Notes: generated by a model not told the origin, from the letters alone. 64,000 bases of DNA from Megalopta genalis (GCF_051020955.1 NC_135030.1:550501-614500); one strand, 5' to 3'; shown: positions 44,501 to 56,397, counted from the stretch's first letter. Translations and numbers: made by a program.

Positions 44501-44744
44501 CATACGGCTATTCTAAATTATCTTTCTTTATCGGGGTATACTATACTCCAATTATTGGGCTGTCCGGAAAATTCGTGCCGACTTTTAGGGAAATTCAATA
44601 ACAACAATATATATATATATATATATTGTTGTTATTATATATATATATATATTATATATAATAATATATATATAATATATATATATAATATATATATAAT
44701 AACATATATATTATATATAATATATTTTTATATAATAATTTTAT

Positions 44745-44794
<50 letters not shown>

Positions 44795-45019
44795 ATAAAA
44801 TTATTATATAAAAATATATTATATATAATATATATGTTATTATATATATATTATTATATATATATTATTATATATTATATATAAAATTATTATTATATTA
44901 TATATATATATATTGTTGTTATTGAATTTCCCTAAAAGTCGGCACGAATTTTCCGGACAGCCCAATAATTGGAGTATAGTATACCCCGATAAAGAAAGAT
45001 AATTTAGAATAGCCGTATG
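44501..45019. repeat. 519-bp palindrome with mariner-like ends inside
   Basis: The two arms (about 250 bp each, centre near 44760) are nearly perfect reverse complements, from CATACGGCTATTCTAAATT outwards to an AT core that is itself palindromic. Within each arm lies TTGGGCTGTCCGGAAAATTC, resembling a mariner-type end. The symmetry extends about 45 bp outside those ends, so it is more than a simple TIR element. Confidence 0.9.
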
Positions 45020-45925
45020 ATTGATAGAATTTGATTGCTCTTACGCCATTGGCTCAGCAATAAAGCGCCCCTGCCGGTTCATTTACCTTGCACGTTGCAA
45101 TCGAACTATAGAAAACGAGTGCGAGTTGGAAAGGAAAAGGGGCGAGGAATTGTTGGGGGAAACAGGTGAGAACGAAAATCCGTAATTACGACAAATCACT
45201 TGGCCGACGAGAGAATTCTCTATTTCCGGTGGGACAATATTGCCCGACGTGTCGCATCTGCAAAACGAGGAGTTTCGCGCTTGTTTGTACGGTCCGGCTG
45301 GAAATTACGGCTGGCTATTCGCGAATCTGGCAAAACAAAAATCGTGCCGCGAAAAATAATCGAGAAACTTCCTAGCCACGAATAATTAATATTTCCCCGG
45401 CATATAAATACGTATCGCTGCATTCGCAACTTCGAGGCGTGCGCGCGCAATCACCCAACAAATTAAATTTAAACTTTCGATTGTGCAAATACACGTCCAC
45501 TCGTGAGAACAAATTCGAATCGAGAATTCACGTTACACTTATCTCTCTCAAAGTGAAATTAGAATTAATAGTCATTATCATGTCGAGCCTTAACGAAGGT
45601 AACATTGCGAATATTTTGCGGATGGAGGAACTAATCGGGACGATTGTTCTTTTTTTTTTGTTTTGCAGAAACAATGCGTGCGTATGCATTCGCACCTGTT
45701 TGCAAGCAAAGGTGGAAATATTTGATAAGTTCTTGAAACGTTTTCAGAACTATTGTTGTTAGTAGGCTATGGGACTTCATGCGTTCATGAAACAAATTAA
45801 TAGATCGAACGCAAAATTATGAAGTCATCGTTCAAGACATCATTCATGATTATTGTTACATTATTCCCAACTTATTAGAATTAATAAAGGAAGCAAAACA
45901 ATTTTGCTTCAATTTCGCAGAATCT
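45020..45925. other. Unique DNA with short open frames
   Basis: Frames of 60-107 codons occur on + (45166-45385, 45439-45762). AACAGGTGAGAACG at about 45161 is a donor-like site. A tRNA-like reading at 45045-45110 was examined and does not fold. No gene is supported. Confidence 0.3.
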
Positions 45926-45929
45926 TTCA

Positions 45930-45930
45930 G

Positions 45931-45969
<39 letters not shown>

Positions 45970-46121
45970 GTAGCAGGTCGTTGAATTAATATGTTCTATA
46001 TATTTATATATATATATATAAGTATTTGGGAAGTTATTGAAAAGTTGGAAAGGGAATGGAGGTCGTCGGCCATTTTGTATGGTCAACAAGTGCTGGACTC
46101 TGCTGCTGAGTTTTAGATAAT
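45930..46121 (+). mobile_element. Right half of the 335-bp fold-back element
   Basis: The block with TGTAGCAGGTCGTTGAATTA through AGTTGGAAAGGGAATGGAGG to GCTGAGTTTTAGAT matches the right half of the palindrome at 47.63 kb in the same orientation. Its own left half is replaced by an AT microsatellite (45933-45961). A further AT run follows at 46135-46170. Confidence 0.75.
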
Positions 46122-46129
46122 AAAATATA

Positions 46130-46171
<42 letters not shown>

Positions 46172-46173
<2 letters not shown>

Positions 46174-47290
46174 TAGAATTCAGTTACATAATAATTCAAG
46201 AAATACAAGCATAAATCTACGCTGCTAATTAAAACCATTATTTCTAATTATAATAATTGTTTCCTAATTTTTCAATCAACCAAACAATTTATGAAATTAT
46301 AATAATTTCATAACATGGCCCTATAAAATAATAATTTTACCACATGGCCCTATTCATAAGCTTCAATGTCCCTTTATAATATGCAAAAGGGACAAAATAC
46401 GCTTTTCAAAAAATCATAAAAAATAACCTGTAAATGTATGAGCAGATTAGTGGTATCAGGAATGCATTTATAGTCATACAGTTGACCCATCCAATATGAT
46501 ACCAAATCGAAGTTAGAATCATCATTTAATATTTTTCTATATCGTGTTCGAAACGCAAGTGTTTCCCTTTCATGGCGACTCTCCCCTACAATATTTGAAT
46601 GTAATCCGAACGATCGCCGAAACGCTGAATGGAACCGTTGAACGTTAAATTGCTATCTTCGGAACAAGGGAAACGCCACGCCCATATTTTATTTCCGCAG
46701 ACGAACAATGATTTAAATAACGCCGCAACGCCGTAATTTCAATAACAATCCCGTCACATTAGGGGGGGCATTAAGATACGCGCATCGGTCGGGGAAAGTT
46801 TCATTACTCGTTGCCCGAGCATTTATTTCGGAAGCATACATTAAAATTGCATTAACAGCGGAAACGGTGTTACAGAGTTCCCATAATTCATACAACACGC
46901 GCGTGCAACAAGAGCATGCAAAACGATTCGGTTCTTCCCTTAGTCCCGACGCGGCGGCATGTTGTGCACGAGAGCTTCTTCCCCCCCTCGACGCGTTGAT
47001 TAATTTCTTGGTACCACTTCTGTCTTAACGACGGCTGGATTCGAAATTGCTATCCTATCTTCGCGACACTCTCGCACGGCGCATTCAGATAATTGGACGG
47101 GGAAACGATCGGTATATTGAATGCAGAACAATCTTAAAGAACGCGAGTTCTCGTAGCAGCGAACAGGCTAGAAATGAATCGAATAAATAGAAATATGTAT
47201 TGTGAACGCTGATACGAATACGACGAATGTTAATTAACGAATTTGAAACAGGCCATGTCGAATTCATCGATTTTTCCTTTATGTAACTAA
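46172..47290. other. Unique DNA, no gene seen
   Basis: AT-rich to 46.5 kb, then balanced sequence to 47.3 kb. Short minus frames (46713-46898, 47085-47324) are unrecognised. Confidence 0.35.
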
Positions 47291-47299
47291 ACAATTTCG

Positions 47300-47349
47300 G
47301 CGGTCTGGCAAAAAATGTTCCCAATGAAAGTTAATTAGTATTTAGTTAG

Positions 47350-47391
<42 letters not shown>

Positions 47392-47516
47392 CTTGAAAGG
47401 TAACAAATTTCAAAAACTACTGTTTTTCGATTAAAAGTCAAGATATAATAATCTTATTATTAAGATTATTAGGATATAATATATAATCATGACTTTTTTT
47501 AAATGGCACCCAGTAT
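47300..47516 (+). mobile_element. Degenerate copy of the 30.0-kb MITE, split by a CA microsatellite
   Basis: AATGTTCCCAATGAAAGTTA and, after a 40-bp CA run (47353-47391), CAAAAACTACTGTTTTTCG and TTAAATGGCACCCAGTA follow the order of the element at 30024-30161. The CA run and an AT hairpin are insertions relative to that copy. Confidence 0.5.
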
Positions 47517-47629
47517 TTTTGACTTCGTATGGTTATTGCTGATGAAAAAATTAATTCAACCTGCTATACATATTATATACATAAATATACATATTATATA
47601 CATATATATATAATATATTATATTTTATT

Positions 47630-47964
47630 ATCTAAAACTCAGCTGCAGAGTCCAGCACTTGTTGACCATACAAAATGGCCGACGACCTCCATTCCCTTTC
47701 CAACTTTTCAACAACTCCCCAAATACTTATATATATAAAAAAAATATATAGAACAAATTAATTAATTATATTATATTATATTATATTATATATATATATA
47801 CATATATACACATATGTAGCAGGTCGTTGAATTAATATGTTCTATATATTTTTATATATATATAAGTATTTGGGGAGTTGTTGAAAAGTTGGAAAGGGAA
47901 TGGAGGTCGTCGGCCATTTTGTACGGTGTGGACAAGTGCTGGACTCTGCAGCTGAGTTTTAGAT
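47630..47964. mobile_element. 335-bp fold-back element
   Basis: The arms of about 110 bp (ATCTAAAACTCAGCTGCAGA inwards, and its complement to 47964) are nearly perfect. They carry the complement of GGAAAGGGAATGGAGGTCG and are separated by an AT-rich centre near 47797. A half copy lies at 45.9-46.1 kb. Transposon class is unassigned. Confidence 0.8.
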
Positions 47965-47965
47965 A

Positions 47966-49490
47966 TTTTTGAATGGACATATATAGAACATACTATAAAT
48001 TAGTTATCTTATTATAACAAATCAAGATTCTGTTCAATCTGAAGCTCGTTAATTTTACTCTTAGCATCAAACTTTCGATTTAAATAATTTATGTCAACAA
48101 CAACGAAGATTTCAAAATCCAGCGAACGTAATCTTTTCGATTCACACAATCTTCTCTTTCTGTGGGAAACAAACGGTTGTATCAATCAAACGAACGGTGT
48201 TCACACCAGCGTGGATCGCTTAATCGCGTACAACGGTCGCAATAATTAACACGAGTCAGCGTTCTTAATAGAGCAGTTCTTAATAGTTGATTATAAACAG
48301 CTATTTCGTCGGTCCGAAGTATTCCATAATTGCAATCAGTTTCTTCTGCCCTGACGAGCGGTAATATTCATTCACCGAGCCAGCTCGGTACAAAACACGT
48401 CATTAGCTAAGAATTCATCAAAACGACGCAGTCGTTTTTCCGGCGAAACACGCTCACCCCCCGCGCGCACCCCCTTCCGTTCCCGACGCTGCCGAAGAGA
48501 CAAATGAATACCGTTGTTCGACAATCGTTCGGCGATTATGAAAATTACAGCATTAACAGCCAGCTCCAGCTGGCTGGCGCCACGGCGCGATGAAAGTCCC
48601 CCGGCGTGAGTAAAACAGTCGCGGATAATTCGAATTAATGACGGATCCGGGCGATCCGTCTTCAAAGATAATATTAATTATCGCCGCGGCGAGGCAAGGG
48701 ATTCCGATTCAATTCATATTAATGCCGCGAAACGACACGTTTCTTCCAATTTATCTCCATTAGAAAAGTTTCGGCCGTCGCCAATTACCGGCAAGGTGCT
48801 CGAGGAACATAGGCGCCGCCGACAGTTTCGCATCTTCCAATTCGTTTTCACTTAACGACGAACAGAAGGAAGGCGGCGCGGCGCCGGAGGCGATCGTGAT
48901 AGCGGCATTGAAAGTCTCGCGAGCATCGTGTTAAATTTAAAGGCGTTCCTAGCAGCGGTCGCGCGATACGATCGCCGTATAAACGAACCGTGTAATTGCA
49001 AACGTGTCCCCGTGACGTGAAATCGGATGAAACGGGGCGGTGGTTCCTGTGGACGCGCGAGAAGCCTGACTAGCATCAGTTAAAAACTGCTGGTTACGGG
49101 GAGGAATCAGATTAGCGTTAGCGGTTAGGGGGAGGGAGGGGAGGGGGACAGGCATTTTCTAAATGCAAATTACTCGGGTTCGCTGTGTATACGCGGTAAC
49201 GCGGAGAACAGAGTGAACAACACACGTCGAGACGACGACGACGACGACAACCACTGATGGAAACACATTCGGACCGCGACAGGCTGACACAGTTGATATT
49301 ATCTTTTTGATTTACACCGATAGCTACTCCTCAAGGAAAAATGGATCGGAGCTGCGGGGGTTCCGAGGGAATGCGTCAAACGCGACTTCGTTAACTCTTG
49401 CCTCTTTGCCGCGTTTCGACGAGTGTGATTCGTGGCATAGTTTTCTAGTAATCACCCCTTAAGTATGAATGTTATATACAATGTCATATA
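47966..49490. other. Unique block, CpG-rich from 48.3 to 49.3 kb
   Basis: Repeat-poor sequence with a short GAC run at about 49231-49249. A 97-codon minus frame (48372-48665) is unrecognised; its strand partner is closed. The stretch GTTAGGGGGAGGGAGGGGAG at about 49124 is G-tract rich. It may be regulatory or exonic DNA of an unseen gene. Confidence 0.3.
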
Positions 49491-49700
49491 CAACTGCCGC
49501 TCAAAAGTATGTGGACACTTGACAATTTTACAGGAACTACGAAATATTAGGTCTACCGGAAAGTTCTGTCCGATAGTGTCACTTCAAGCTTCAATCCATA
49601 TGCACACATCCATATGACCATGATAAAGGACGCCGAAGTGTTAATTAGGGTAGCTAGGAAAAAAATCCTAGTGCCGAGCGTTAACAAAAAGTGGAAAGAA
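49490..49700. mobile_element. Tc1-like and mariner-like end remnants
   Basis: CTGCCGCTCAAAAGTATGTG at about 49494 resembles a Tc1-type end. ATTAGGTCTACCGGAAAG at about 49546 resembles a mariner-type end of the same kind as at 3433. The TATTAGGTCTACCG phrase recurs at about 50080. No intact element is visible. Confidence 0.45.
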
Positions 49701-49701
49701 T

Positions 49702-49925
49702 TTATTATATAATATTATATTGTATTATTATTATTATATTACTATTATTATATTACTATTATTATATTATTATTATTATATTATATTATATTATATTATA
49801 TTATATTATATTATATTATATTATATTATATTATATTATATTATATTATATTATATTATATTATATTATATTATATTATATTATATTATATTATATCATA
49901 TTATATTATTATATATAATATTTTA
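49702..49925. repeat. ATATT pentanucleotide array 3
   Basis: An ATT-rich start is followed by nearly pure pentanucleotide repeats, on the same strand as the arrays at 7.7 and 31.9 kb. Confidence 0.95.
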
Positions 49926-50091
49926 TGATAATTTCACGGAGTTTATAACCCTTAGGTCGATACTCCGACGGTGCATTGCGAAACACCTTATGTATTTACT
50001 TGTCGTTAACTGGAACACACAAAGGAAGAATCAAGTGAAAATATCCGGCTCCTCTTTTCCCGCGTGCCCATCGACTAAGTATTAGGTCTAC

Positions 50092-50340
50092 CGAGATTAA
50101 TGCGAAAAATGTGAATGTTCAGATAATTGAATTACTTATTATTAGATACGATGCTATATATATATTCAGGGACACCGAAGTTACAATAATTTGAAAAATT
50201 CTCGTGATAAAAGCCCCTAACAAAATCTTCTTCGTTATAAGTTCATAACAATCGCATTTAATCGAAGATTTTGTTTGCTCATAATAATCATTATTGATAA
50301 TGAAAAATGTATTTCTGTTACTTATTATCTGTAACTATTA
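50092..50340. repeat. Dispersed repeat, copy 2 (partner at 5.3 kb)
   Basis: A close match to 5329-5543, with a small AT-rich insert before CAGGGACACCGAAGTT. It starts at a TATTAGGTCTACCG remnant. Confidence 0.75.
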
Positions 50341-50397
50341 TGAGCGATCGAAATCGACTTTCCGTCATCGGTAATGATTATGGACAAGGAATTCTGT

Positions 50398-50625
50398 CGC
50401 ATCCACCATACTCCCCGGACCTAGCACCCTTCGATTATCACTTGTTTCTCTCTTTGCAAAACTTTTTACAGGAAAAAGAAATTCAAAACTGAAGCTGATG
50501 ACAAGCAAGCACTAGTTCAGTTCTTCGCCTCTAAAAATAAATAATTTTTTAAAAATGGCATTTACAAGTCGCCATCGCGTTGGCAAGACGTCATAAGTAA
50601 CGATGGAAAGTATATTCTACGATAA
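50398..50625 (+). pseudogene. mariner transposase, C-terminal fragment with frameshift
   Basis: The fragment keeps the mariner third-aspartate motif, here YSPDLAPFDYHLF (serine before the aspartate replaced by phenylalanine). After QEKEIQN the frame hits a stop, but a shifted frame continues with ALVQFFASKNK. After another stop it shows KNGIYKSPSRWQDVISNDGKYI, the conserved C-terminus. It is therefore broken by at least one frameshift and one stop. It is a different, older mariner lineage from the 22.0-kb remnant. The rest of the gene is missing. Confidence 0.85.
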
Positions 50626-50639
50626 ATATAATTAAATGA

Positions 50640-51540
50640 AAATTGTGTTATATTTCAGTTCAAAATAACAGTAAAATTGTACAGTGAATCAGACAATTTT
50701 AAAATAAATAGTTTTCGCATTTTTAAAGTTCTATGAATACCTTTATCCGTCACTGTGTGTAGCAACGATTCTATTTTTCACATTGCATTCACGTTAAAAC
50801 AACCTTTCGCCGATCGTATTCACAATATTGACGGAGTACTTTTTACCAGGCGTGTATTAACGTCAACGAAAACAATAATTCGTTGCCCGGGCATCAGCGC
50901 GTGTCTCGTCAATAGCGATATTCCAGCGTTAACGTGAACGTTCCCGGAAATTTCCATAAACTTTTCAACGGGGGTAATGCAATTATTTCGAGCAGGATCG
51001 GTCTCATTCAAGAAGCTTCGCTCTCGCAAAAGGAACTCGAATCAAACGATCCGTCCGGATTCGGAACTTCCCGAACGCTTAAACTTTCATTATTTCCTGC
51101 CGGCGCGGCGCGGCGCGGTGGTTGCCGGGTAACGACAACGACGTCTACCAAAGTACAGCAGACAGAGAAAGAGAACAAACCGATCGGTAAGTCTGCAATT
51201 ACAATTAGGATAAATACCTTTAACTGCCGATGCTAACCCTATCGTCCCGGTCTGTCCCTTTCACAGAGGCCGCGATGAAACGAACAAATCGACCGTTCCC
51301 CGCAATCCAATAAATTCCTTTCCCAATACGACTATCCACTCGCGCGAGCTGGTAATTCGGGCAAAATTGTTCCACCGTTCCCCTCTACGACGACAGCGCC
51401 GAATTTATGGGTTGATCCCATCGCAATTAAAGAATGTATCTACGCTGCACATTCGCTACACCGGAAACGTCAGTGGATTCAAATTATCTTTCCCTATCGC
51501 GCACGGCTTCAGCACCGACCGTGTTTATAACAGCTACGGA
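50640..51540. other. Unique DNA, CpG-rich second half
   Basis: Overlapping frames on both strands (69-117 codons). A GGCGC microsatellite lies at about 51100-51118. ACCGATCGGTAAGTCTGC at about 51180 is a good donor-like site, following a charged frame (QQTEKENKPIG). I cannot identify a product. Confidence 0.3.
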
Positions 51541-51547
51541 GGTTTAA

Positions 51548-51766
51548 CCTTTTCGGTACGGCTGAATTCTGCGCGAGGATATTTCCCTGGACGGCAGATT
51601 CTGATATGTACTGTATATACAGAGAGTCTGATACTGTATGTATTCCGTCTGTATATTGTTAACACTATTGTAAATCGATGTGAAGACAAAAGAAATGTGA
51701 AACAATGCATAGGAAGATGATTATTTCATTCAAACGGAGAGCGAGTGAGCTACTAGAGCGAGCCAC
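51548..51766 (-). mobile_element. piggyBac-like miniature element, reverse copy 3, truncated
   Basis: After TTAA (51544-51547) the sequence CCTTTTCGGTACGGCTGAAT is the reverse complement of the right end of the 12.6-kb copy. The internal site where copies 1 and 2 carry the MITE is uninterrupted here (about 51655-51670). A separate MITE (copy E) has inserted near its other end, and the terminal part beyond that insertion is missing. Confidence 0.7.
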
Positions 51767-51768
51767 CA

Positions 51769-52111
51769 CAGGCTGTCCCATAAATGTCTCGCAATCCGAA
51801 AGTGGCGGGTTCCTCGGGTCATTTGAAGCAACTTTTTCCTTTTAAAAAATGTTCTCCGAGGCACCGTTAACGAGTTATCAACGAAAAACAGTGACCAATG
51901 AGAGGCGAGCTCGGCTGGCGCGAGGCGACCGAGCCAATGAGCGGAACTGGGCTTCGTGCGCTGGCTGGCTGGGCCGCCTCGCGTCAGCCGTACTCGATTC
52001 TTATTGGTCACTGTTTTTCGTTGATAACTCGTTAACGGTGCCTCGGAGAAAATTTTTGTAAAGGAAGAAGCTGCTTCAAATGATCCAAGGAACCCGTCAT
52101 TTCCGGATTGC
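51769..52111. mobile_element. Palindromic TA-flanked MITE, copy E, right end lost
   Basis: The left end CAGGCTGTCCCATAAATG directly follows the piggyBac-like fragment. The body is complete to CATTTCCGGATTGCG, after which the expected AGACATTTTTGGGACACCCTG is absent. The deletion also removes the rest of the host element. The 70-codon frame is open (51849-52061). Confidence 0.85.
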
Positions 52112-53575
52112 GTTTGATAGACTACTGCGGATTCCGCTGTAATGGGAATCGTAACAAGAAAGCTCATGAGTTCGGTATTCTGTTCTAATTAGCTCAAGTT
52201 TGACTTTCTCTTCAATTTACTTGTACTTTGCCAAAGACCGCTCTTTGTATCCCGATACCATTTAATAACGTAGTATATTAAAATAAACCGAAAGCGCATA
52301 TTAAGACTAGTTCAGTTAATGGATCTCATAAATTCTTCGCGAACGTTTTCGTACAAATGATCTTCCCGGATCGTTCGCGTCGCAACAGGAAAGGAAAAAA
52401 CCAATCGTATTAAATCCGAGCCATTAAAAGCGCGTGTGACAGAAAAAATTCGTGTCCATCGATCAAGTTCAGCCTCCCTGTTTCCGGGACTGACTTCCGT
52501 CACGTGTATATCGGGAGAAAAATTAAACGTGCCATCGAAGGCAATGGAAGAGATTGTCATATCGGTTAGGGTGGGGTAAAAAAAAAAACGCTGGGAACTG
52601 TGTCGGAGCAAATTGCATCGCGGCTCCGTCGTTTGGCAACACGTGACGGTGACACGAGCTTTCCAATTAATCAAAAATAAACGGTGTCAACAGTCGACTC
52701 GGGCCCGAGTAAAACCGTCGGCCGGTACAAATGTTATTTATCGTCAAGTATGCAGCGTTAGTGCGGGCGGCACTGTTATTCGAACGGCAGTCGAAACGGC
52801 AGTCATTGAACCTCGCATTATGTAATGTGGACCGCGGAAATTTGTTGCCGGTTGCCCCGGCGTTTGTTCTCCTCTCAAGGAAAATACCCGGCGCGGCGCG
52901 GCGCGCGAAACGTCGAGTGAAAGTTATACTGTTCCGGGGGGTTCGGGCGCGCGTTCGTCGTTCGTACATACAATTCCCGTAAAATGGATTCCCCGCGGTG
53001 AAATTCACGATCAACTGGAACAATCGTGTGTGCAACGCAACAACGAGTTAACGCGATAACGAGTATGTCCAGTGAATAACGCGTGCGCCACGGAATTAAA
53101 AACGATCTTCCACTCGTAAATGAATACGCGAACGGTTCGACGTAAACGAAATGCAAAATTGAACAGCTAACCTGCAATTTAGTCACGTCAATCATCCGGG
53201 AATTGATGCTGCACGATTGCGTTTGCCCGGGAGTTCGCGTCCGTTTTTCACCCGGCTTCTGCTCATTTGGCTCCTTAAACGTTATTCGCTCGGACGCGCG
53301 ATAGATTCAGATCTTCGGAATTGCCAATTTTTCCCCATATCTCGTGCTTTCTAGAGATGTACCGTTTGCGCTCATCTGGCAACACGCTTTCAGCGGCCAC
53401 AATTATTTCGGCTGATTTCAAGATTTTATCCTTCGTGGACGAATGTCGACGCAGTTACGACGTCAGGACTGTATATCTTATTTCAAACATTGAAGGGTTC
53501 GATAGGAAACAGGCACATGCCAAATGTGTACCGATTTTTTTTCTGCTTTATTAGCTTTTTTGTACAATTTTCCAA
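52112..53575. other. Unique CpG-rich block
   Basis: Overlapping frames on both strands (70-122 codons) without recognised motifs. GGCGC microsatellite at about 52888-52907. Possibly regulatory or exonic DNA of a gene not otherwise visible. Confidence 0.3.
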
Positions 53576-53780
53576 TTAATTTTATTAAATAAAATATTAT
53601 TTTATAATATTATTATAATATTATATATAATAAATATAATATTATATAATACTATATAATATTATTATAATATTATATATAATATTATATATAATAAATA
53701 TAATATTATATAATACTATATAATATTATTATAATATTATTATATTATTTTATAATATTATTATAAAATATTATTTTATC
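53576..53780. repeat. AATATTAT palindromic AT array
   Basis: AT-only sequence with a duplicated block (ATATAATATTATATAATACTATATAATATTATTATAAT-type, at about 53637 and 53698). Confidence 0.85.
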
Positions 53781-54895
53781 TTAATTAAGTCTCGAAAAAC
53801 TTTTATGTCTTCAAATTTTCATTCTGCTGTTTCATAATAATTTTTTTTAAACTGCAAATATAGCGAAAGCCAGTACTTAGCTTATTAGTAGTAAGTTATT
53901 ACATTACAATTATAATTATATAATTACGAAGGACAGTATAATTAGTATTTACTATCTTTAATTCTGAAAACTCGTATTATAACAATTATATATTATATAT
54001 TTCCAAGTTTTCGACTAAAAACTGCTTCTCCAATAACTTGAAAAAAGTTGTAACGTTTTAAAAGGTGTACCAATACTTTTTTTTTACCCACTGCATGCTC
54101 TTAACTTCGCAGTACGTAGAACAGCTTTTTCGAAAATCACTTAAGCTTGAACAATTTCGTTACTAGTAATCATCTAAATTAATTAATTTATTACAAACAT
54201 GCTGGTAATTACTATGACCTAGCGATTATGGTACAGTATATCAATATCGGTATTTGCTAACATATTATCGATAATAAAATGTTAATGAATAATATTGAAA
54301 TAATAATATTATAATGAAATAGGTGAACCCACAAAACTACTGATATTTATTATTATATTTTATATATTTTTATTTATTTTTATATGTTATATTACTATTA
54401 TTTATATTAGTGGATAAGACGTTATGCCGTTTATTTCGTATTTCGATTTTTATAAAATCGTTTGGTAAAGGTAAAAACCAAAACAATATCGATATAACAC
54501 CAGCGTTTTATATTTCGGTCGAAGGTACCTAAATGTAAGAAGAAAATGGTAAGACGAGCGGCTAATATTCTCTTGGACTGTTATCCGACATCGATAAAAC
54601 TGCCACCTGTTCCGCGTCCGCAGGAAAACCGAACCCAAGCGACAACAGCAGGCCGAGCCTTTTGTACTCAATTATTTTTAATGTCTCATTGTATTCTCCC
54701 TTGCATCGCCGTTAAGCTTAATAGCCCGCACTGCTCAAGGCGCGCCTCGTTCCTTTCTATTTATTTTTCCCTCGGTCTAACGGTCATAATTAAAGTCAAT
54801 CGTATTACCGGAAACAGTCCATTAAACGCATTCTGTGTCCGAAAGTCCCTCGTCAATCGGTGCCCCGCAAGACTAGAGACTCGCGCCGGTATACG
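53781..54895. other. AT-rich then balanced unique DNA
   Basis: A diverged relative of the 30.0-kb MITE interior lies at about 54000-54115 (TCGACTAAAAACTGCTTCTC, ending AACTTCGCAG). A 129-codon frame (54546-54935) has no recognised domain. Confidence 0.35.
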
Positions 54896-54899
54896 AAAT

Positions 54900-55045
54900 A
54901 TAGTAAACTTTCTCCAATTGTCTGTCGGCTTGTAAATAAAACTGGACAATTTGGGAAGAGGAGACACGATCATTCGAGTCTCCCATTTTCAAACTATACA
55001 TTTTTTTGTTTATAAGCTGAGGGACAATTGCGGATAATTTATTGC
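54900..55045. mobile_element. Fold-back element, ACAGTAAATTCTCC family, copy 3
   Basis: Left ATAGTAAACTTTCTCCAATT and right GCGGATAATTTATTGC are degenerate inverted ends. AAACTGGACAATTTGGGAAG is the family block. It is shorter than the 41.4-kb copy because the loop is deleted. Confidence 0.7.
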
Positions 55046-55050
55046 AGTGG

Positions 55051-55318
55051 CAGTGGCGGATTAACCCCCAAGGCGCATGTGGCGTGCACCTAAGACCCCC
55101 GTCGCGAAGGGGCCCTCGAAAGGATTGACGAAATTAATGTGTATTTTATGTTTAAGGCATAATGTGTATTTTATGTTTATATTTTTCTGTTTATCTTAGA
55201 TTTACTTTAAAGAGACGAAAAAAGATCGATCACGAAACCACCAAAAATCGATCATAACATATTAAAGGCCTCAATTTCGTGTTGCGCCTCGGGTCCAGTA
55301 CATCTTAATCCGCTACTG
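55051..55318. mobile_element. hAT-like non-autonomous element
   Basis: The 268-bp element has inverted ends CAGTGGCGGATTAA and TTAATCCGCTACTG, a common hAT-type end. The flanking 8-mers TGCAGTGG and TGTACCGG match at only five positions, so the duplication is not firm. It directly abuts the fold-back element ending at 55045. Confidence 0.6.
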
Positions 55319-55326
55319 TGTACCGG

Positions 55327-56390
55327 TATTATTCGATAACCTTTATAGAGAACGAAATAGTGGTATGACATCGCTTCGGTATATTTACCTTACATTAACC
55401 GATAATTTTTACGGTCTTCTTACTTAATTACAAAGTGTCTCGCCGAATAAGCATGGAGATGTCCAAGGATGTCCCAAGTCAAATTGAACTTGGTATAACA
55501 TCAATCGATAGGTTCTCCAAAGAAAATTTTCTCTCCCAAGTGGCAGCTTGGTATCTTCTTCGGCACACATTTCACCATTTTTTTCGGATTTTTCAATTGC
55601 GAAGCCGATTTTTCACAAATCAAAAAACATTTAAATCACGGATTTTATATTGACATTATAAAGTGACCGCTTTTATATTTTCACAGTTTTTGCCTTATGT
55701 TATAATTAGTAACATATACAATAATTTTGTCAGATTTTTTCAAATGGTGGCACGTATTTAAAAACATGTAAAACCGATTTTTTTACCTACTATTACGCAA
55801 AAGGGTTGCACTCTCACACATTCGATATACAATTCGAACATTCGAGCTATTGCAATTGTTGAAAAGTACAAATGTAACCGTAATTAAAAAGTAATATAAA
55901 TATTAAGTATTATATATTCTATTAGATATAATTCGAAACGTACAAGAGATGCGAAAGTGTGTTCATTTAAAGAAAACAAATGGATAGAAACGATGATATC
56001 AGTTCAGAATGATTTGGAGATCGGCCATTTTGAAGCCGCGTAGTCGCGTCCAAAATGAACAAATAGTAAAAATGATCACAGTAAATCGTGTAGCCAATAC
56101 GCTCGAATAACTACAGTTAGCGAATGAAATTTTCACTATGATGGTAGTTTCGAGAAACAACTTTGCTCAGCTGTTTCGAGGCAAATGCCCTAGTGTGCGC
56201 CGCTTTTAACCCGCCGATTGAAATATTCTATTCTATTTCGAAGTAGCGTTGCGATTTGCGACAAAAGTAGAAGTGGAAGCGGAATATAAACGGAGTATAA
56301 ATATTCTGGTCGTACGAGCCACGTTGCAACAGCGAGGCAAAAGAAGCGTCCGAGAAACCGAAAAATGCCGGCGTTTCATTTCGGTTGCCG
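55327..56390. other. Unique DNA, no gene seen
   Basis: AT-moderate sequence with one 72-codon frame (55435-55653) of no recognisable type. Confidence 0.35.
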
Positions 56391-56397
56391 GTATCAA

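Noticed and set aside
45041..45110. tRNA-like stretch (TTGGCTCAGCAATAAAGCG...GGTTCATTTACC)
   Set aside because: I could not pair an acceptor stem or a normal anticodon arm, and the T-arm motif GTTCRANNC is absent.
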